Shown here: piece after piece, positions 23,268 to 30,943 of the stretch
How positions within the stretch are numbered: the stretch's first letter is position 1
Layout of the letters: every line of letters begins with the position of its first letter
Virus record (IMG/VR): IMGVR_UViG_3300021475_000031
Coordinates: 1-44,181 of that record
DNA from: a virus
DNA: 44,181 nt
Reading direction: 5' to 3' (one strand)
Translations under genes and position numbers: made by a program
Notes under the pieces: generated by a model
The model's database searches: none
What the model was told of the DNA's origin: nothing
Seen by the model: the letters and a program-made list of their open reading frames with translations, nothing else

Positions 23268-23688
23268 GACAACCTTTAGGAGCAAGATCGATTTCGCCCA
23301 TGAAACCGGATGCTGGCCGTGGGTCGGCGCGGTTGATGCGTATGGCTATGGCCAATTTCAACGGTGCACGAAAGCCCATCGTTTTTCTTGGCAAGTCCAC
23401 CGTGGGCCTATCCCAAACGGTAAATGCGTTCTTCACCGCTGTGACAATCGACGCTGCGTAAATCCAGCGCATCTATTTATTGGCAGTCACGCCGACAACA
23501 ATAAAGACATGGCCAAGAAGGGCCGACACGGCCGCCGCAAGATAACTAATGATCAGGTGCGCGAAATACGCGCCTCGTCGCTGACGCAGAAAGAGCTCGG
23601 TCGCAAATATGGGTTGGATCAAACAACGATAAGCGACATCAAGCTTGGTTATACCTTCAAGTATGTTTCAGGAGGTACAGATGGCTGA
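23260..23688 (+). CDS. Free-standing HNH homing-type endonuclease
   Basis: ATG at 23260 is chosen because GGAG lies 8 nt upstream. The 142-residue protein has CWPWVGAVDAYGYGQF near the start, AHRFSWQVHRGPIP, and the HNH core CVLHRCDNRRCVNPAHLFIG with GSHADNNKDM, the HNH_3-type pattern of phage homing enzymes. A small C-terminal HTH (LTQKELGRKYGLDQTTISDI) probably gives DNA recognition. It sits between two ejection-type genes, overlapping the first by 8 bp, and is best seen as a selfish insertion. Confidence 0.85.
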   Translation: MGETTFRSKIDFAHETGCWPWVGAVDAYGYGQFQRCTKAHRFSWQVHRGPIPNGKCVLHRCDNRRCVNPAHLFIGSHADNNKDMAKKGRHGRRKITNDQVREIRASSLTQKELGRKYGLDQTTISDIKLGYTFKYVSGGTDG

Positions 23689-24352
23689 CGTCCCGACCTT
23701 CTCGCCAAATCCCTACGCGAACTTCGATCCCAGCCAGTTCACCAACCCGTATTCGAACTTCTATGGCAAGGCGCTCCCGTGGCCGTCGAGCTACGCCGGC
23801 ACGCCGACCAACGCTCTCGGCCAGCCGATCGCCGCGCCGCAGGGCATGACGCTCAACAACACGCCGGCCCAACCGCAAGCGCCGGCGGCGGCGCCCGGCG
23901 GCGGCGCGGGCGGGTGGTTTCAAATTGCGCCTGGCGTCATGGGGTACGGCAGCCCGCAGACGGCGAACCAGGGCCGATTGGTGCAGACAAGCGCCGGCGG
24001 GCAAGTCTCTGGCGGCGCGGCCAGCGTGAACGCCGGCTTGCAAGGCGGCCAGAATATCCCGGCGCAATATCAATTCATGCCGCAACAGCAACAGCAGCAA
24101 GCGCCCCAGGCGGCCGCGCCGGCCGCGGCGAACAATTGGCAGCAGACGCTATCGATGCTCGCCAACCCGGGCCACGTCACCACGCCAGGCGCGACCGTGC
24201 CGCAAGCGCCGACGAGCAACCAGCCCGGCCCTGGCGTGCTGCAGAACTTCCTCGCCAATTGGCAACCGGCCTCGAGCGGCGCCGGCTCGGGCTTCACGCA
24301 AAATTTCAACTCGATCTTGCGCGGCCTACAGGCGCAGCAAAAGGGGAGTTGA
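23681..24352 (+). CDS. Gln/Pro/Ala-rich structural protein
   Basis: ATG at 23681 has a strong AGGAGG at 23670-23675. The 223-residue protein is low complexity, with FSPNPYANFDPSQFTNPY at the start, several GGGAGGW patches and a run QQQQQQAPQAAAPAAA. It belongs compositionally with the ejection-type cluster. The opening MADV is shared with the hydrolase at 21978, hinting that the HNH gene landed next to a related 5' end. No enzymatic motif. Confidence 0.6.
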   Translation: MADVPTFSPNPYANFDPSQFTNPYSNFYGKALPWPSSYAGTPTNALGQPIAAPQGMTLNNTPAQPQAPAAAPGGGAGGWFQIAPGVMGYGSPQTANQGRLVQTSAGGQVSGGAASVNAGLQGGQNIPAQYQFMPQQQQQQAPQAAAPAAANNWQQTLSMLANPGHVTTPGATVPQAPTSNQPGPGVLQNFLANWQPASSGAGSGFTQNFNSILRGLQAQQKGS

Positions 24353-24356
24353 GCGC

Positions 24357-25706
24357 GTGCCTGGCAGCATCTTGGACTTTCTCGCGGCGGCGGCGGGCCA
24401 TCCCGATCCGGCCGACCAGATTGCCGCCCGTTTGGGCCAAATGCCGGGCCAACCAGGCTCGCCGCAAGGCCCGCAACCTCTCGCCGGTCCTCAGCCCTCC
24501 GCAGGCCCGCCGGCGGGGCCTGCCGGTCCTCCTGGCGCCTCGGGAGGGCCGGCGGGTGCGGGCGGGGCTCCTGGCGGGGCCGCGCCGCCGCCGCCGCAGC
24601 CTATGGCCACCCAAACGCCGCCCGACCTCGGGCAGATGTTCGTGCAATTGATGCAGCGCCAGCAAGCCGACCAGGGCTTTAATCGGGGCTTGGGCATGCT
24701 CGCCGCCGGCTTCGCTCAGCCGCGCGATCGCGCCACCATGGTTGACGCGATGAGCCAGGGCAGCGGTCAAGACGCCGGCGGCCTCATGAGCAACCTCATG
24801 AAGCTGCAGCAATACAATATCGAACAGCAACAAATGGCCGCCTATCGCCAGGCGATCCCGGGCATGCTGGAAAAGGCGGGGATCGACCAGAGCTATGCGC
24901 CGCTCGTCATGGCCAACCCCGACATTCTTTCGAAGATTGTCGAGAACCAAGCCGGCGTAAGCGGCAACCCGGCCTGGCAAGCCCAAATTAAGGCGGAAGC
25001 CGCTTACGCCGCCGCCGGTAAGTTGCCGCCGTGGACGCCGCACGATCCGACCTCTTACGACGCGTGGACGAAGGCGAACACGGCGAGCACCGTCGCGACA
25101 GAGAAAACGCAAGCCGACGACCTTGTCGCCGACAAGCATAATTTTGCGCCGGCGCTGGCGAACTACGACAAGACGATCGGGCAAATCGATCAGTTCATGA
25201 CGCCCCAAATGCAGGAGGGCGCAAAGCAATTCCTCGGCACAGTCAACCAGGCGCGGCCGGTCGCTTGGATGGACGCGAACGGCAAGGCCGCTTACGCCCT
25301 CTACAAGCAAATCATGGCCGGGCAGTTTTCCGCCGGTACGCAAGACTTCAAGGGCGCGGGCCGCATCACTCAACAGGAGCTCACGCAAGACGCGCCGTCG
25401 CAAAGCACCATGGGCTCGCTCAATCAGGACCCGGCGGATTTCTTTGCCGGGGCGCAAAAGTACCGCGATCAGTTGGCGCAACATCGCGCCAATCTGTTCG
25501 GCGCGGCGCAACAGTCGACCGACCCGAGGCTATCCGACACGGACTACGCGAAATATGTCGCGCCCAATTTGGACGTTTTCGGCGGGCCGAGGCGGGACAA
25601 CGACTTTAGCAAGATGAGCGACGCGGACGCGACGAAGGCCGTCGCAAATCTCTCGGCCGGGTCGACGTTCATCGGCCCCGACGGGAACGTGCACAAGAAG
25701 AATTGA
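24357..25706 (+). CDS. Ejection-type internal virion protein, 449 residues
   Basis: GTG at 24357 follows AAGGGGAG. Residues 20-85 are Pro/Gly-rich collagen-like text. Residues 90-330 are long Gln/Ala helices (MFVQLMQRQQADQGFNRGLG, MSNLMKLQQYNIEQQQ), ending near KMSDADATKAVANLSAGS. Helical, Gln-rich proteins of this length in this position are usually injected with the DNA. Also notable is GRITQQELTQD near 340. Function is inferred from composition and neighbours. Confidence 0.6.
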   Translation: MPGSILDFLAAAAGHPDPADQIAARLGQMPGQPGSPQGPQPLAGPQPSAGPPAGPAGPPGASGGPAGAGGAPGGAAPPPPQPMATQTPPDLGQMFVQLMQRQQADQGFNRGLGMLAAGFAQPRDRATMVDAMSQGSGQDAGGLMSNLMKLQQYNIEQQQMAAYRQAIPGMLEKAGIDQSYAPLVMANPDILSKIVENQAGVSGNPAWQAQIKAEAAYAAAGKLPPWTPHDPTSYDAWTKANTASTVATEKTQADDLVADKHNFAPALANYDKTIGQIDQFMTPQMQEGAKQFLGTVNQARPVAWMDANGKAAYALYKQIMAGQFSAGTQDFKGAGRITQQELTQDAPSQSTMGSLNQDPADFFAGAQKYRDQLAQHRANLFGAAQQSTDPRLSDTDYAKYVAPNLDVFGGPRRDNDFSKMSDADATKAVANLSAGSTFIGPDGNVHKKN

Positions 25707-25709
25707 GCC

Positions 25710-27392
25710 ATGGCTTCCTGGCGCGACATGTCGACCCCGCTCAACCCGTCGCCGGCGGCCGCGCCTCCTCCCGCGCCGGCGGCCGCCGCACCCTCGAGTG
25801 GGGGCGGCGGATGGCGCGACCAATCGACGCCGCTCGCTCCCCCTTCGCCCGCGCCAGCGGCCGCAGCGCCCGCACCGCCAGCGCCGCCCGCGCCTTCGGG
25901 GCCCGAGCCGGGCGCGCCCGATTGGCTACCTGGCGCGACCTGGCTTAGCCACATGAGCCGCGTCCTCGACGACGCGGCCACGTTCGGCCTGGCCGACAAG
26001 CTCGGCGATCTTCCCGGGACCGGAACCAACGTCGCGGCCGAGCGCGCCAAGACGCAAGCGGCGGCGGCCGATGTCGGGCCGGTCGCTTCGACGGCGGCGC
26101 AAATCGGCGGCTACATGGCTGGCCCCGGCGAGCTCGGCATAGGCTCGAGGATCGGCGGCGCGCTCGCGCCTGGCCTGGCCAAGCTTCCGCTCACCGGCGC
26201 GGGCAAGTGGCTCGGCGGCGTGCTCGGCGGCGGGGCCGAGGGCGCGCTCGCTGGCGGGGGCGGGGCGCTCGGCCATGGCGGGACAACTGACGACGCGGAA
26301 AACGCGGCCCTATGGAGCGGGGCGCTTGGCGCGGGCGCGAGCACGCTCGGCGGCGTTACGGACGCGCCGGTCGGGCCGAGGGCGAACGCGCCGGGCTATG
26401 TGCCGAAAACTCCGCCCCTGCCGTCGGCGGTATCGATCCCCGACCTCGAGGCGGCCACGACGAAGGCTTACGATCCGCTCAACCGCATCTTGTTCGACGG
26501 CAAGGGCGAAGTGCACCCCGAGCTCGACGCGGCCGACCAGGCGATCGCGAATATCGACTTGACCGGCCAACAGAGCAAACTCGCCAAGTCGACCATGGCC
26601 GAAGTGGCCAACCTTCGCGCCAGGCCGCAATTCACCGCCACCGATATCCAGAAGGCGCAAGGCCGGCTCGACGATATCGCCTCGAGCCCGAACGCCACCG
26701 ATCAAGACAAGTGGATGGCTCCCCGCTACAGCGACGCGCTCGAGAACGTCTTGCAAAACGGCTTGCCGCAAGCCGGCGTGCCGAACGGCGCGCAACCGAG
26801 AGGCTATGCGGCCTATGTTCGCGACCAAGGCGACCTCGCGCACGGCCAGGAAATGGACGCCAAGCGATTGCAAGATTGGCAATTGAAGGCGGCCGCCGGC
26901 GGGCCCGACATTGGCAGTCAAGCCAAGTCCTACCTCTCGAGCCCAACCGGCATGAAGCTAACGCCAGGGCCAAACGCCGCGCCGCCCGTCGGGCCGGCTT
27001 ATCCAGGCTCGCCGATGTTCCAAGCGACGCAAGACCTTGCGGCGACCGCCAAGCCCGACGCGCAGCCGCCTTGGTATTTGAAACATACGGTTATCGCGCC
27101 GATCGCCTTCGGCGCGGCCAACGAGGCCGTCAACGCCTATACGGGCGTGCACCAATCGCCGTTAACGCGGATCGGCGAGGACGTGGCGGCGTTCCCGCTC
27201 TTGATGGGCGGCTTTAAGGGCTATAGCTCGGCCGCGACGGCCCTCAACAGGGCGGCTCAACAGCGCGCCTTGCAGACCGCCCAAGTCGCCGCGTCGACCG
27301 GCGCATACCGCGCGCCGTTCAACCCGCAAATCGCCGGCCCCTTGAGCGACGCGGCGCGCAAGATGATCTTCGGCGAGGCGGCCGGTCAGTGA
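25710..27392 (+). CDS. Ejection-type internal virion protein, 560 residues
   Basis: The first 75 residues are Pro/Ala-rich with two copies of WRDMSTPL / WRDQSTPL. Residues 85-215 are a Gly/Ala-rich segment (AAQIGGYMAGPGELGIGSRI, LGGVLGGGAEGALAGG) with membrane-active character, and the rest is helical. This pattern, a Gly-rich amphipathic stretch followed by helices, is common in podovirus proteins that line the trans-envelope channel. It is the last gene of the late operon and overlaps a convergent small gene by 7 bp. Confidence 0.6.
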   Translation: MASWRDMSTPLNPSPAAAPPPAPAAAAPSSGGGGWRDQSTPLAPPSPAPAAAAPAPPAPPAPSGPEPGAPDWLPGATWLSHMSRVLDDAATFGLADKLGDLPGTGTNVAAERAKTQAAAADVGPVASTAAQIGGYMAGPGELGIGSRIGGALAPGLAKLPLTGAGKWLGGVLGGGAEGALAGGGGALGHGGTTDDAENAALWSGALGAGASTLGGVTDAPVGPRANAPGYVPKTPPLPSAVSIPDLEAATTKAYDPLNRILFDGKGEVHPELDAADQAIANIDLTGQQSKLAKSTMAEVANLRARPQFTATDIQKAQGRLDDIASSPNATDQDKWMAPRYSDALENVLQNGLPQAGVPNGAQPRGYAAYVRDQGDLAHGQEMDAKRLQDWQLKAAAGGPDIGSQAKSYLSSPTGMKLTPGPNAAPPVGPAYPGSPMFQATQDLAATAKPDAQPPWYLKHTVIAPIAFGAANEAVNAYTGVHQSPLTRIGEDVAAFPLLMGGFKGYSSAATALNRAAQQRALQTAQVAASTGAYRAPFNPQIAGPLSDAARKMIFGEAAGQ

Positions 27393-27520
27393 CCGCAAAG
27401 AAAGACGGCCGCCATTCCGATCGCGCCGAGCGCCGAGACGGCAAACCAGCCGATCGCGGCCAGGGTCGACTTGCGCATGTCGCGCCTGTTCATCGCGAGC
27501 CATTGCTCTTCAACTGACAT
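27386..27520 (-). CDS. Small single-span membrane protein, 44 residues
   Basis: On the minus strand, ATG at 27520 is preceded by AGGAG seven bases upstream, a strong start. The peptide begins MSVEEQWLAMNRRDMRKS, then one hydrophobic span (LAAIGWFAVSALGAIGMAAVFL), ending CGH. The basic stretch before the span fits a cytoplasmic N-terminus. It is the last gene of a three-gene minus-strand cluster and converges on the late operon. A holin-like or antiholin role is possible but unproved. Confidence 0.65.
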   Translation of the reverse strand: MSVEEQWLAMNRRDMRKSTLAAIGWFAVSALGAIGMAAVFLCGH

Positions 27521-27554
27521 TTTTTTCTCCTGAAATGAGCGGTAGGTTGAGCGG

Positions 27555-27770
27555 TTATTTCGGCGCGATCGTCAGCGGCGCGTCCAAATGGACATTGATT
27601 GTTTGCGGCTGACGGCTAATCCAGTTGGACAGCGCCAGCACGCTACCGCCGAAGATCGCAGCGGCGCCGATAATCGCGGCCAGCGCCTTCCATGGCTCCC
27701 AACGCGCTTGCGCCTGGTAGAGCCGCAGTTGGGCCTCGAGCAGTTGGGTCGCTCTTGTATCGTCGGTCAT
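27555..27770 (-). CDS. Small membrane protein with short extracytoplasmic tail
   Basis: ATG at 27770 starts a 71-residue protein: an N-terminal helix TRATQLLEAQLRLYQAQARW, a membrane segment (ALAAIIGAAAIFGGSVLALS), then about 25 residues with INVHLDAPLTIAP. This layout resembles phage Rz- or holin-like small proteins. It lies 34 bp upstream of the 44-residue membrane gene on the same strand. The pair may be an accessory lysis or superinfection unit. Confidence 0.6.
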   Translation of the reverse strand: MTDDTRATQLLEAQLRLYQAQARWEPWKALAAIIGAAAIFGGSVLALSNWISRQPQTINVHLDAPLTIAPK

Positions 27771-27826
27771 TCGGTTGCCTCTCGCGCAACATATAGCGCG
27801 CGGCCATTGTGGCTTCAAGCCAGCGG

Positions 27827-28087
27827 CTAAAACTCGCGGCGCCGAGCACGCAAGACGCCCTCAGGGATCATTTGCCCGTCGAGCATTGCAGTCATGTCAG
27901 CGAGCCGGATCGGGATTTCTGAGATTGTCCCGATACTCAGCGCCGTCGGCAGCGCTTTCCGGCAAATCTCGATCGCCTCCGCGCGGGTGAATTGGCCGGC
28001 CGATAGAAAGCCGGGGTCATAGCCCCACCCGCCAGCTTTCCACCAGCCGGCATGTTCGTTCGACCACACGAGATAGATTTCATCCAT
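27827..28087 (-). CDS. Hypothetical protein, 86 residues
   Basis: ATG at 28087 is chosen because upstream in-frame text is random. The product starts MDEIYLVWSNEHAGWWKAGG and contains RAEAIEICRKALPTALSIGTISEIPIRLAD split over residues 34-63. This looks like a small alpha/beta domain seen in many Rhizobiales phages, often annotated as hypothetical. It heads a short minus-strand cluster next to attP. No named function. Confidence 0.6.
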   Translation of the reverse strand: MDEIYLVWSNEHAGWWKAGGWGYDPGFLSAGQFTRAEAIEICRKALPTALSIGTISEIPIRLADMTAMLDGQMIPEGVLRARRREF

Positions 28088-28279
28088 CAATCTGTCCTCG
28101 GCGCGCGAAATGTGAAGCTGTAAGAGCCGTCGGCATGAAGCGTGACGTCCGCGCCGTTCTGGCTTTCTGCGCTTGTCCACACTGTGTCCACATAGACGGG
28201 AAGGTGCTCTGTGGACAGCCCCTTTATTTAAGCCTTTCCGAGGGCCTGGTTTTCTTTTATTTTTCAGGGGCTTAGGAAG

Positions 28280-28324
28280 TGGTGCCCAGGGGCGGAATCG
28301 AACCACCGACACCGTGATTTTCAG
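28280..28324 (-). other. attP core derived from tRNA-Phe(GAA) 3' half
   Basis: Read on the minus strand, these 45 bases run from the anticodon loop (CTGAAAA, anticodon GAA) through the 3' anticodon strand TCACG, variable GTGTC, T stem GGTGG, loop TTCGATT, CCGCC, acceptor strand CCTGGGC, A and CCA. That is a perfect class-I tRNA 3' half. The 5' half is absent, so it is not a tRNA gene. Integrases of this type recombine such a fragment with the host tRNA and restore it. Confidence 0.88.
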
Positions 28325-28418
28325 GCGCGTCGGGCGTCCACACTAACCCCTATGTGGACCGACGAACGCAACCCACCAATCCGTGCAGATAGTTGTGTTT
28401 CTCGGTGTTTCACGGCTC

Positions 28419-28447
28419 TTGACTGGTGCGAGCACGTGATCTATATA
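28419..28447 (+). promoter_or_regulatory. Integrase promoter
   Basis: TTGACT (28419-28424), 17-bp spacer, TATATA (28442-28447): one of the best sigma-70 matches in the window. CACGTGATCTATA at 28433-28445 overlaps the -10 and recurs in inverted orientation at 478-490, so a common regulator is likely. Two TGTCCACA sites follow within 40 bp and could allow integrase autoregulation. Confidence 0.65.
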
Positions 28448-28523
28448 CACGTGCGACGCTGTTTTTTGTCCACATCCTGTCCACATCGTGGAACCCCTAG
28501 AGAAACAAGGCAGAACCAAAAAA

Positions 28524-29738
28524 ATGAAACCGCTCACTCAGAAGATCGTTGACGCCACGCCCGCGCCGAAAACCGGCTTCAAGGAATTGCGCGAGCGCGG
28601 CCTCGTGCTCCGCATTTCGGCGACCGGCGCCAAGTCGTGGTCGTTTGAATTTCGATCGCCGCTCACCAAGAAACACGCGCGCATTTCGTTTCCGGCGACG
28701 TCGCTCGCCAACGCGCGCGATATCGTTCACCGCCATCGTGTCGCGCTCAGCGAAGGCAAAGACCCGAGCGTCGAAAAGCGGGAGGCGGTTGTTGCGCTGC
28801 GCGCCGAGCATGCGCGGCAAACGACCGTGCGCGCCTCGCTCGATATGTACGAGCCGGGCTTCCTCGCCGATGCGCCGCTCAAGCAAGCCTCGCGGCTCGA
28901 TCGCATGCACCGTTTGAGGCGTATCCTCGCGCCGCTCATGGAGCGCGCCGTGTCGTCGATTTCGCAGCCCGAAATCGTCCGCTTCCTCGACGCCGTTCGA
29001 ACCAATAGCGGGCCGATCGCCGCCAACCGCGCGCACGCGGAAATTCGCGCTTGGCTCGGTTGGGCGAAACTCCGCGAGCATGCGCCCGACAACGTGCTCG
29101 ATCGCGTGCCTAAGCAAGTGAGCGAGAAGAGCCGCGAGCGCGCCCGGGTGCTGACCGACGCCGAGCTCGCCGCGATGATGAGCGGCACGACCGACGGCTC
29201 GACATTTTCCGACTTCATGCGCGTGCTGTTGCATACCGCGATGCGCCGCGATGAAGGCGCGAGCATGCAGCCGAATTGGCTCGACTTCGAAGCGCGCACG
29301 ATCACAATCCCGGCGGTCGTGTCCAAGACTGCCCGCGCGCGCACAATCCCGATGGCCGAGGCGATTGCGCCGATGCTCGAGGCGCGCGTCGAAGGCCTCC
29401 CGCCGGTCGGTTATATCTTCGGCGAGGGCTCGGGCTTCCGCGCGCCCTTGCAAGGTTGGGACAAGCAAACCACGCGACTGCGCGCCGCCATGCCGGCCGG
29501 CGATCGTTGGACGTTGCACGATATCCGCCGCACCGTTGCGACGCGCATGCACCAGGCGAGAGTCCATCCGTTGGTCGTTGAGGATTTGCTCGGCCATTTA
29601 ACGGGCGTCCGCAAGGGCGTGGCCGGCGTCTACAACCAGGCCGAGACTGTTGAGGATCAAAGGCTCGCGCTCGCCGATTGGGCGGCCAAGCTGGCGTCGT
29701 TTACGAACGTCGTCGCGTTCAAGCGGGCGGCGGCTTAA
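28524..29738 (+). CDS. int: Tyrosine integrase
   Basis: The 404-residue protein carries all catalytic residues of tyrosine recombinases: Arg241 (HTAMRRDE), Lys268 (SKTARARTIP), His332 and Arg335 (LHDIRRT), His358 (LLGHLTG) and Tyr370 (VAGVYNQ). The N-terminal arm-binding domain starts KPLTQKIVDATPAP and has RGLVLRISATGAKSW, the DUF4102-type pattern of tRNA-targeting integrases. ATG at 28524 is favoured over GTG at 28488, which adds 12 unlikely residues. It acts on the adjacent attP core and converges with the excisionase-like gene, overlapping it by 20 bp. Confidence 0.92.
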   Translation: MKPLTQKIVDATPAPKTGFKELRERGLVLRISATGAKSWSFEFRSPLTKKHARISFPATSLANARDIVHRHRVALSEGKDPSVEKREAVVALRAEHARQTTVRASLDMYEPGFLADAPLKQASRLDRMHRLRRILAPLMERAVSSISQPEIVRFLDAVRTNSGPIAANRAHAEIRAWLGWAKLREHAPDNVLDRVPKQVSEKSRERARVLTDAELAAMMSGTTDGSTFSDFMRVLLHTAMRRDEGASMQPNWLDFEARTITIPAVVSKTARARTIPMAEAIAPMLEARVEGLPPVGYIFGEGSGFRAPLQGWDKQTTRLRAAMPAGDRWTLHDIRRTVATRMHQARVHPLVVEDLLGHLTGVRKGVAGVYNQAETVEDQRLALADWAAKLASFTNVVAFKRAAA

Positions 29739-29931
29739 TCCGCCCGCTATCGAGCCAGGCGTCGAGCTCGTTGGCCCACAACAACCAACGGTTCGACCCT
29801 GGCCGCTTGGTCGCCGGCGGCCCTTTGCCGGCCTTCACCAATCGGCGAAACGGCTCAGTGTGCATGCCGACGCGTTTCGCGGCGTCCTCGAGGCCTAACA
29901 ATTCGCCTCGCGAGCTTTGCATCGTGCTCAT
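29719..29931 (-). CDS. Excisionase-like HTH protein
   Basis: The 70-residue protein reads GLEDAAKRVGMHTEPFRRLVKAGKGPPATKRPGSNRWLLWANELDAWLDSG across residues 13-62. This is the winged HTH of the MerR/AlpA/Xis type (helix-turn-helix, small wing with NRW, closing helix with W). Position at the 3' end of the integrase, as last gene of the leftward operon, supports an excisionase or directionality factor. It could also be a general AlpA-like regulator. Confidence 0.7.
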   Translation of the reverse strand: MSTMQSSRGELLGLEDAAKRVGMHTEPFRRLVKAGKGPPATKRPGSNRWLLWANELDAWLDSGRIKPPPA

Positions 29932-30299
29932 TGGAACCTCTGTTCACGCCAGCGCTTGAGCGCCCGCCTCGATCTGGCGCGCCCGTTCTTGGCGCGCCTC
30001 CGGTCGGCGACGGGATGACAGGCCGAGCAAAGCAGGGCCAAGTCTTTAGGCAATTCCCGCCCTAGCCGTTTGTATGTCTTATGGTGCAATTCGAGCATGA
30101 TCGTTAAGCATCCGCATTGTTCGCACCGCGCCCCGCGTTCGCGGACCAAACCCCATTTCAAATCTTGCCATTCTTGACTGTTGATCCGCTCGAGATACCG
30201 GGCTCGCCAACCGTCGGTTACGACGACTTGACGATTTTCAGGTCGAGCAATCCCTGGCCCGGCCGCCGAAAAGGCTGGACGGTCCTCGACGACGCCCAC
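29928..30299 (-). CDS. HNH nuclease-like protein
   Basis: The core is clear: a region with RYLERINSQEW, then CEQCGCLTIMLELHHKTYKRLG and CSACHPVADRRR, an HNH fold with two Cys pairs, common in phage and bacterial HNH nucleases. No ATG is available. GTG at 30299 is the nearest upstream start and overlaps the preceding gene by about 80 bp, so the true N-terminus may be near 30230 using a rare start. The stop overlaps the excisionase start. May act in packaging, recombination or host DNA degradation. Confidence 0.65.
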   Translation of the reverse strand: MGVVEDRPAFSAAGPGIARPENRQVVVTDGWRARYLERINSQEWQDLKWGLVRERGARCEQCGCLTIMLELHHKTYKRLGRELPKDLALLCSACHPVADRRRAKNGRARSRRALKRWREQRFQ

Positions 30300-30586
30300 T
30301 CGAGGAGCTCGGCGTTGCACGCTTCCAGGGCCGCCAGGCGTTTGGAAAGTAAGGTGAAGCGCTCGCCGGCCGACGGCGAGGGCGGCGGGGGTTTGAGCTT
30401 GCGCTTGGTCTTGAGCCTCACGTTGCGGACATGCACTTCGTGACAACCCATTTCAGCGGCGACGCGGCGATCCGACCAGTCGTCAATGTAGCTCGCGCCT
30501 TCGCCATCGATCGGGCAGACTTTGTCGAGCAGTTTTGAGACTTCAATCGCCGCACCAAGGTCAAGGTACACGCGTTTCTCCGGCAT
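30218..30586 (-). CDS. Hypothetical protein with HTH-like segment
   Basis: The 122-residue protein has an N-terminal helical part (YLDLGAAIEVSKLLDKV), then SDRRVAAEMGCHEVHVRNVR (about residues 38-57) that resembles a helix-turn-helix. A basic Pro linker and a C-terminal coiled coil (LLSKRLAALEACNAELLEWA) follow. DNA binding with dimerisation is plausible. It lies within the leftward recombination operon, 12 bp from its upstream neighbour. No named family. Confidence 0.55.
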   Translation of the reverse strand: MPEKRVYLDLGAAIEVSKLLDKVCPIDGEGASYIDDWSDRRVAAEMGCHEVHVRNVRLKTKRKLKPPPPSPSAGERFTLLSKRLAALEACNAELLEWASSRTVQPFRRPGQGLLDLKIVKSS

Positions 30587-30598
30587 CTCTTGCCTCCC

Positions 30599-30943
30599 TC
30601 ACTGAAAACTCGGATCGCTGTCATTGCCGCCGTCGGCGCCGGCCATGGAGCGCAAGAGCTCATAGATTTGCCGCGTCACGGTCCCGTCGGGCCTCGAGCA
30701 CACCCGCCGGCCGAGCCGATTGCGATGGCGGTTGACCATTTCGATCGCGTCGGCGAGCGCCGCGTCGAGCAACCGCTGGCGCTCCTCCTCCTCGTTAGGC
30801 TCGTAGCGTCTCGGCGGCGGCGTCTCGGCGACCTCGGCGAGCGCGGTAATGATCGCCTGGCGGCCGACCTCGCCCGCGACCTCGTCAAGATCAGCGACGT
30901 CGGCGCGGGCGAGCGCCTCACGCAATGACGGCCGTTGGTTCAT
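30599..30943 (-). CDS. Hypothetical protein, 114 residues
   Basis: The start ATG at 30943 overlaps the stop of the upstream HNH gene (ATGA), which decides the start. The protein is helical and charged, with DLDEVAGEVGRQAIITALAEV at residues 19-39, a Pro-rich hinge and LLDAALADAIEMVNRHRN. No motif or family is recognised. It is translated with the HNH protein in the early leftward operon. Confidence 0.55.
   Translation of the reverse strand: MNQRPSLREALARADVADLDEVAGEVGRQAIITALAEVAETPPPRRYEPNEEEERQRLLDAALADAIEMVNRHRNRLGRRVCSRPDGTVTRQIYELLRSMAGADGGNDSDPSFQ

Larger units (their letters stand above)
28173..28485. promoter_or_regulatory. Arm-type repeats TGTCCACA flanking attP
   Basis: The octamer TGTCCACA or its complement occurs at 28174-28181, 28185-28192 and 28210-28217 on one side of the tRNA core. 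On the other side it occurs at 28467-28474 and 28478-28485, with near copies at 28335-28342 and 28353-28359. Two pairs have 11-bp spacing. This is the layout expected for integrase arm-binding sites. The octamer also resembles DnaA boxes (TTATCCACA), an alternative reading. Confidence 0.6.

Noticed and set aside
24306-25511. Minus-strand ORF of 401 codons opposite an ejection-type gene
   Set aside because: It is antisense to a well-supported coding frame, with no motif and Arg/Leu bias.
28280-28324. A functional tRNA-Phe gene
   Set aside because: Only the 3' half is present; the D arm and the 5' acceptor and anticodon strands are missing, so it is an attachment core and not a tRNA gene.
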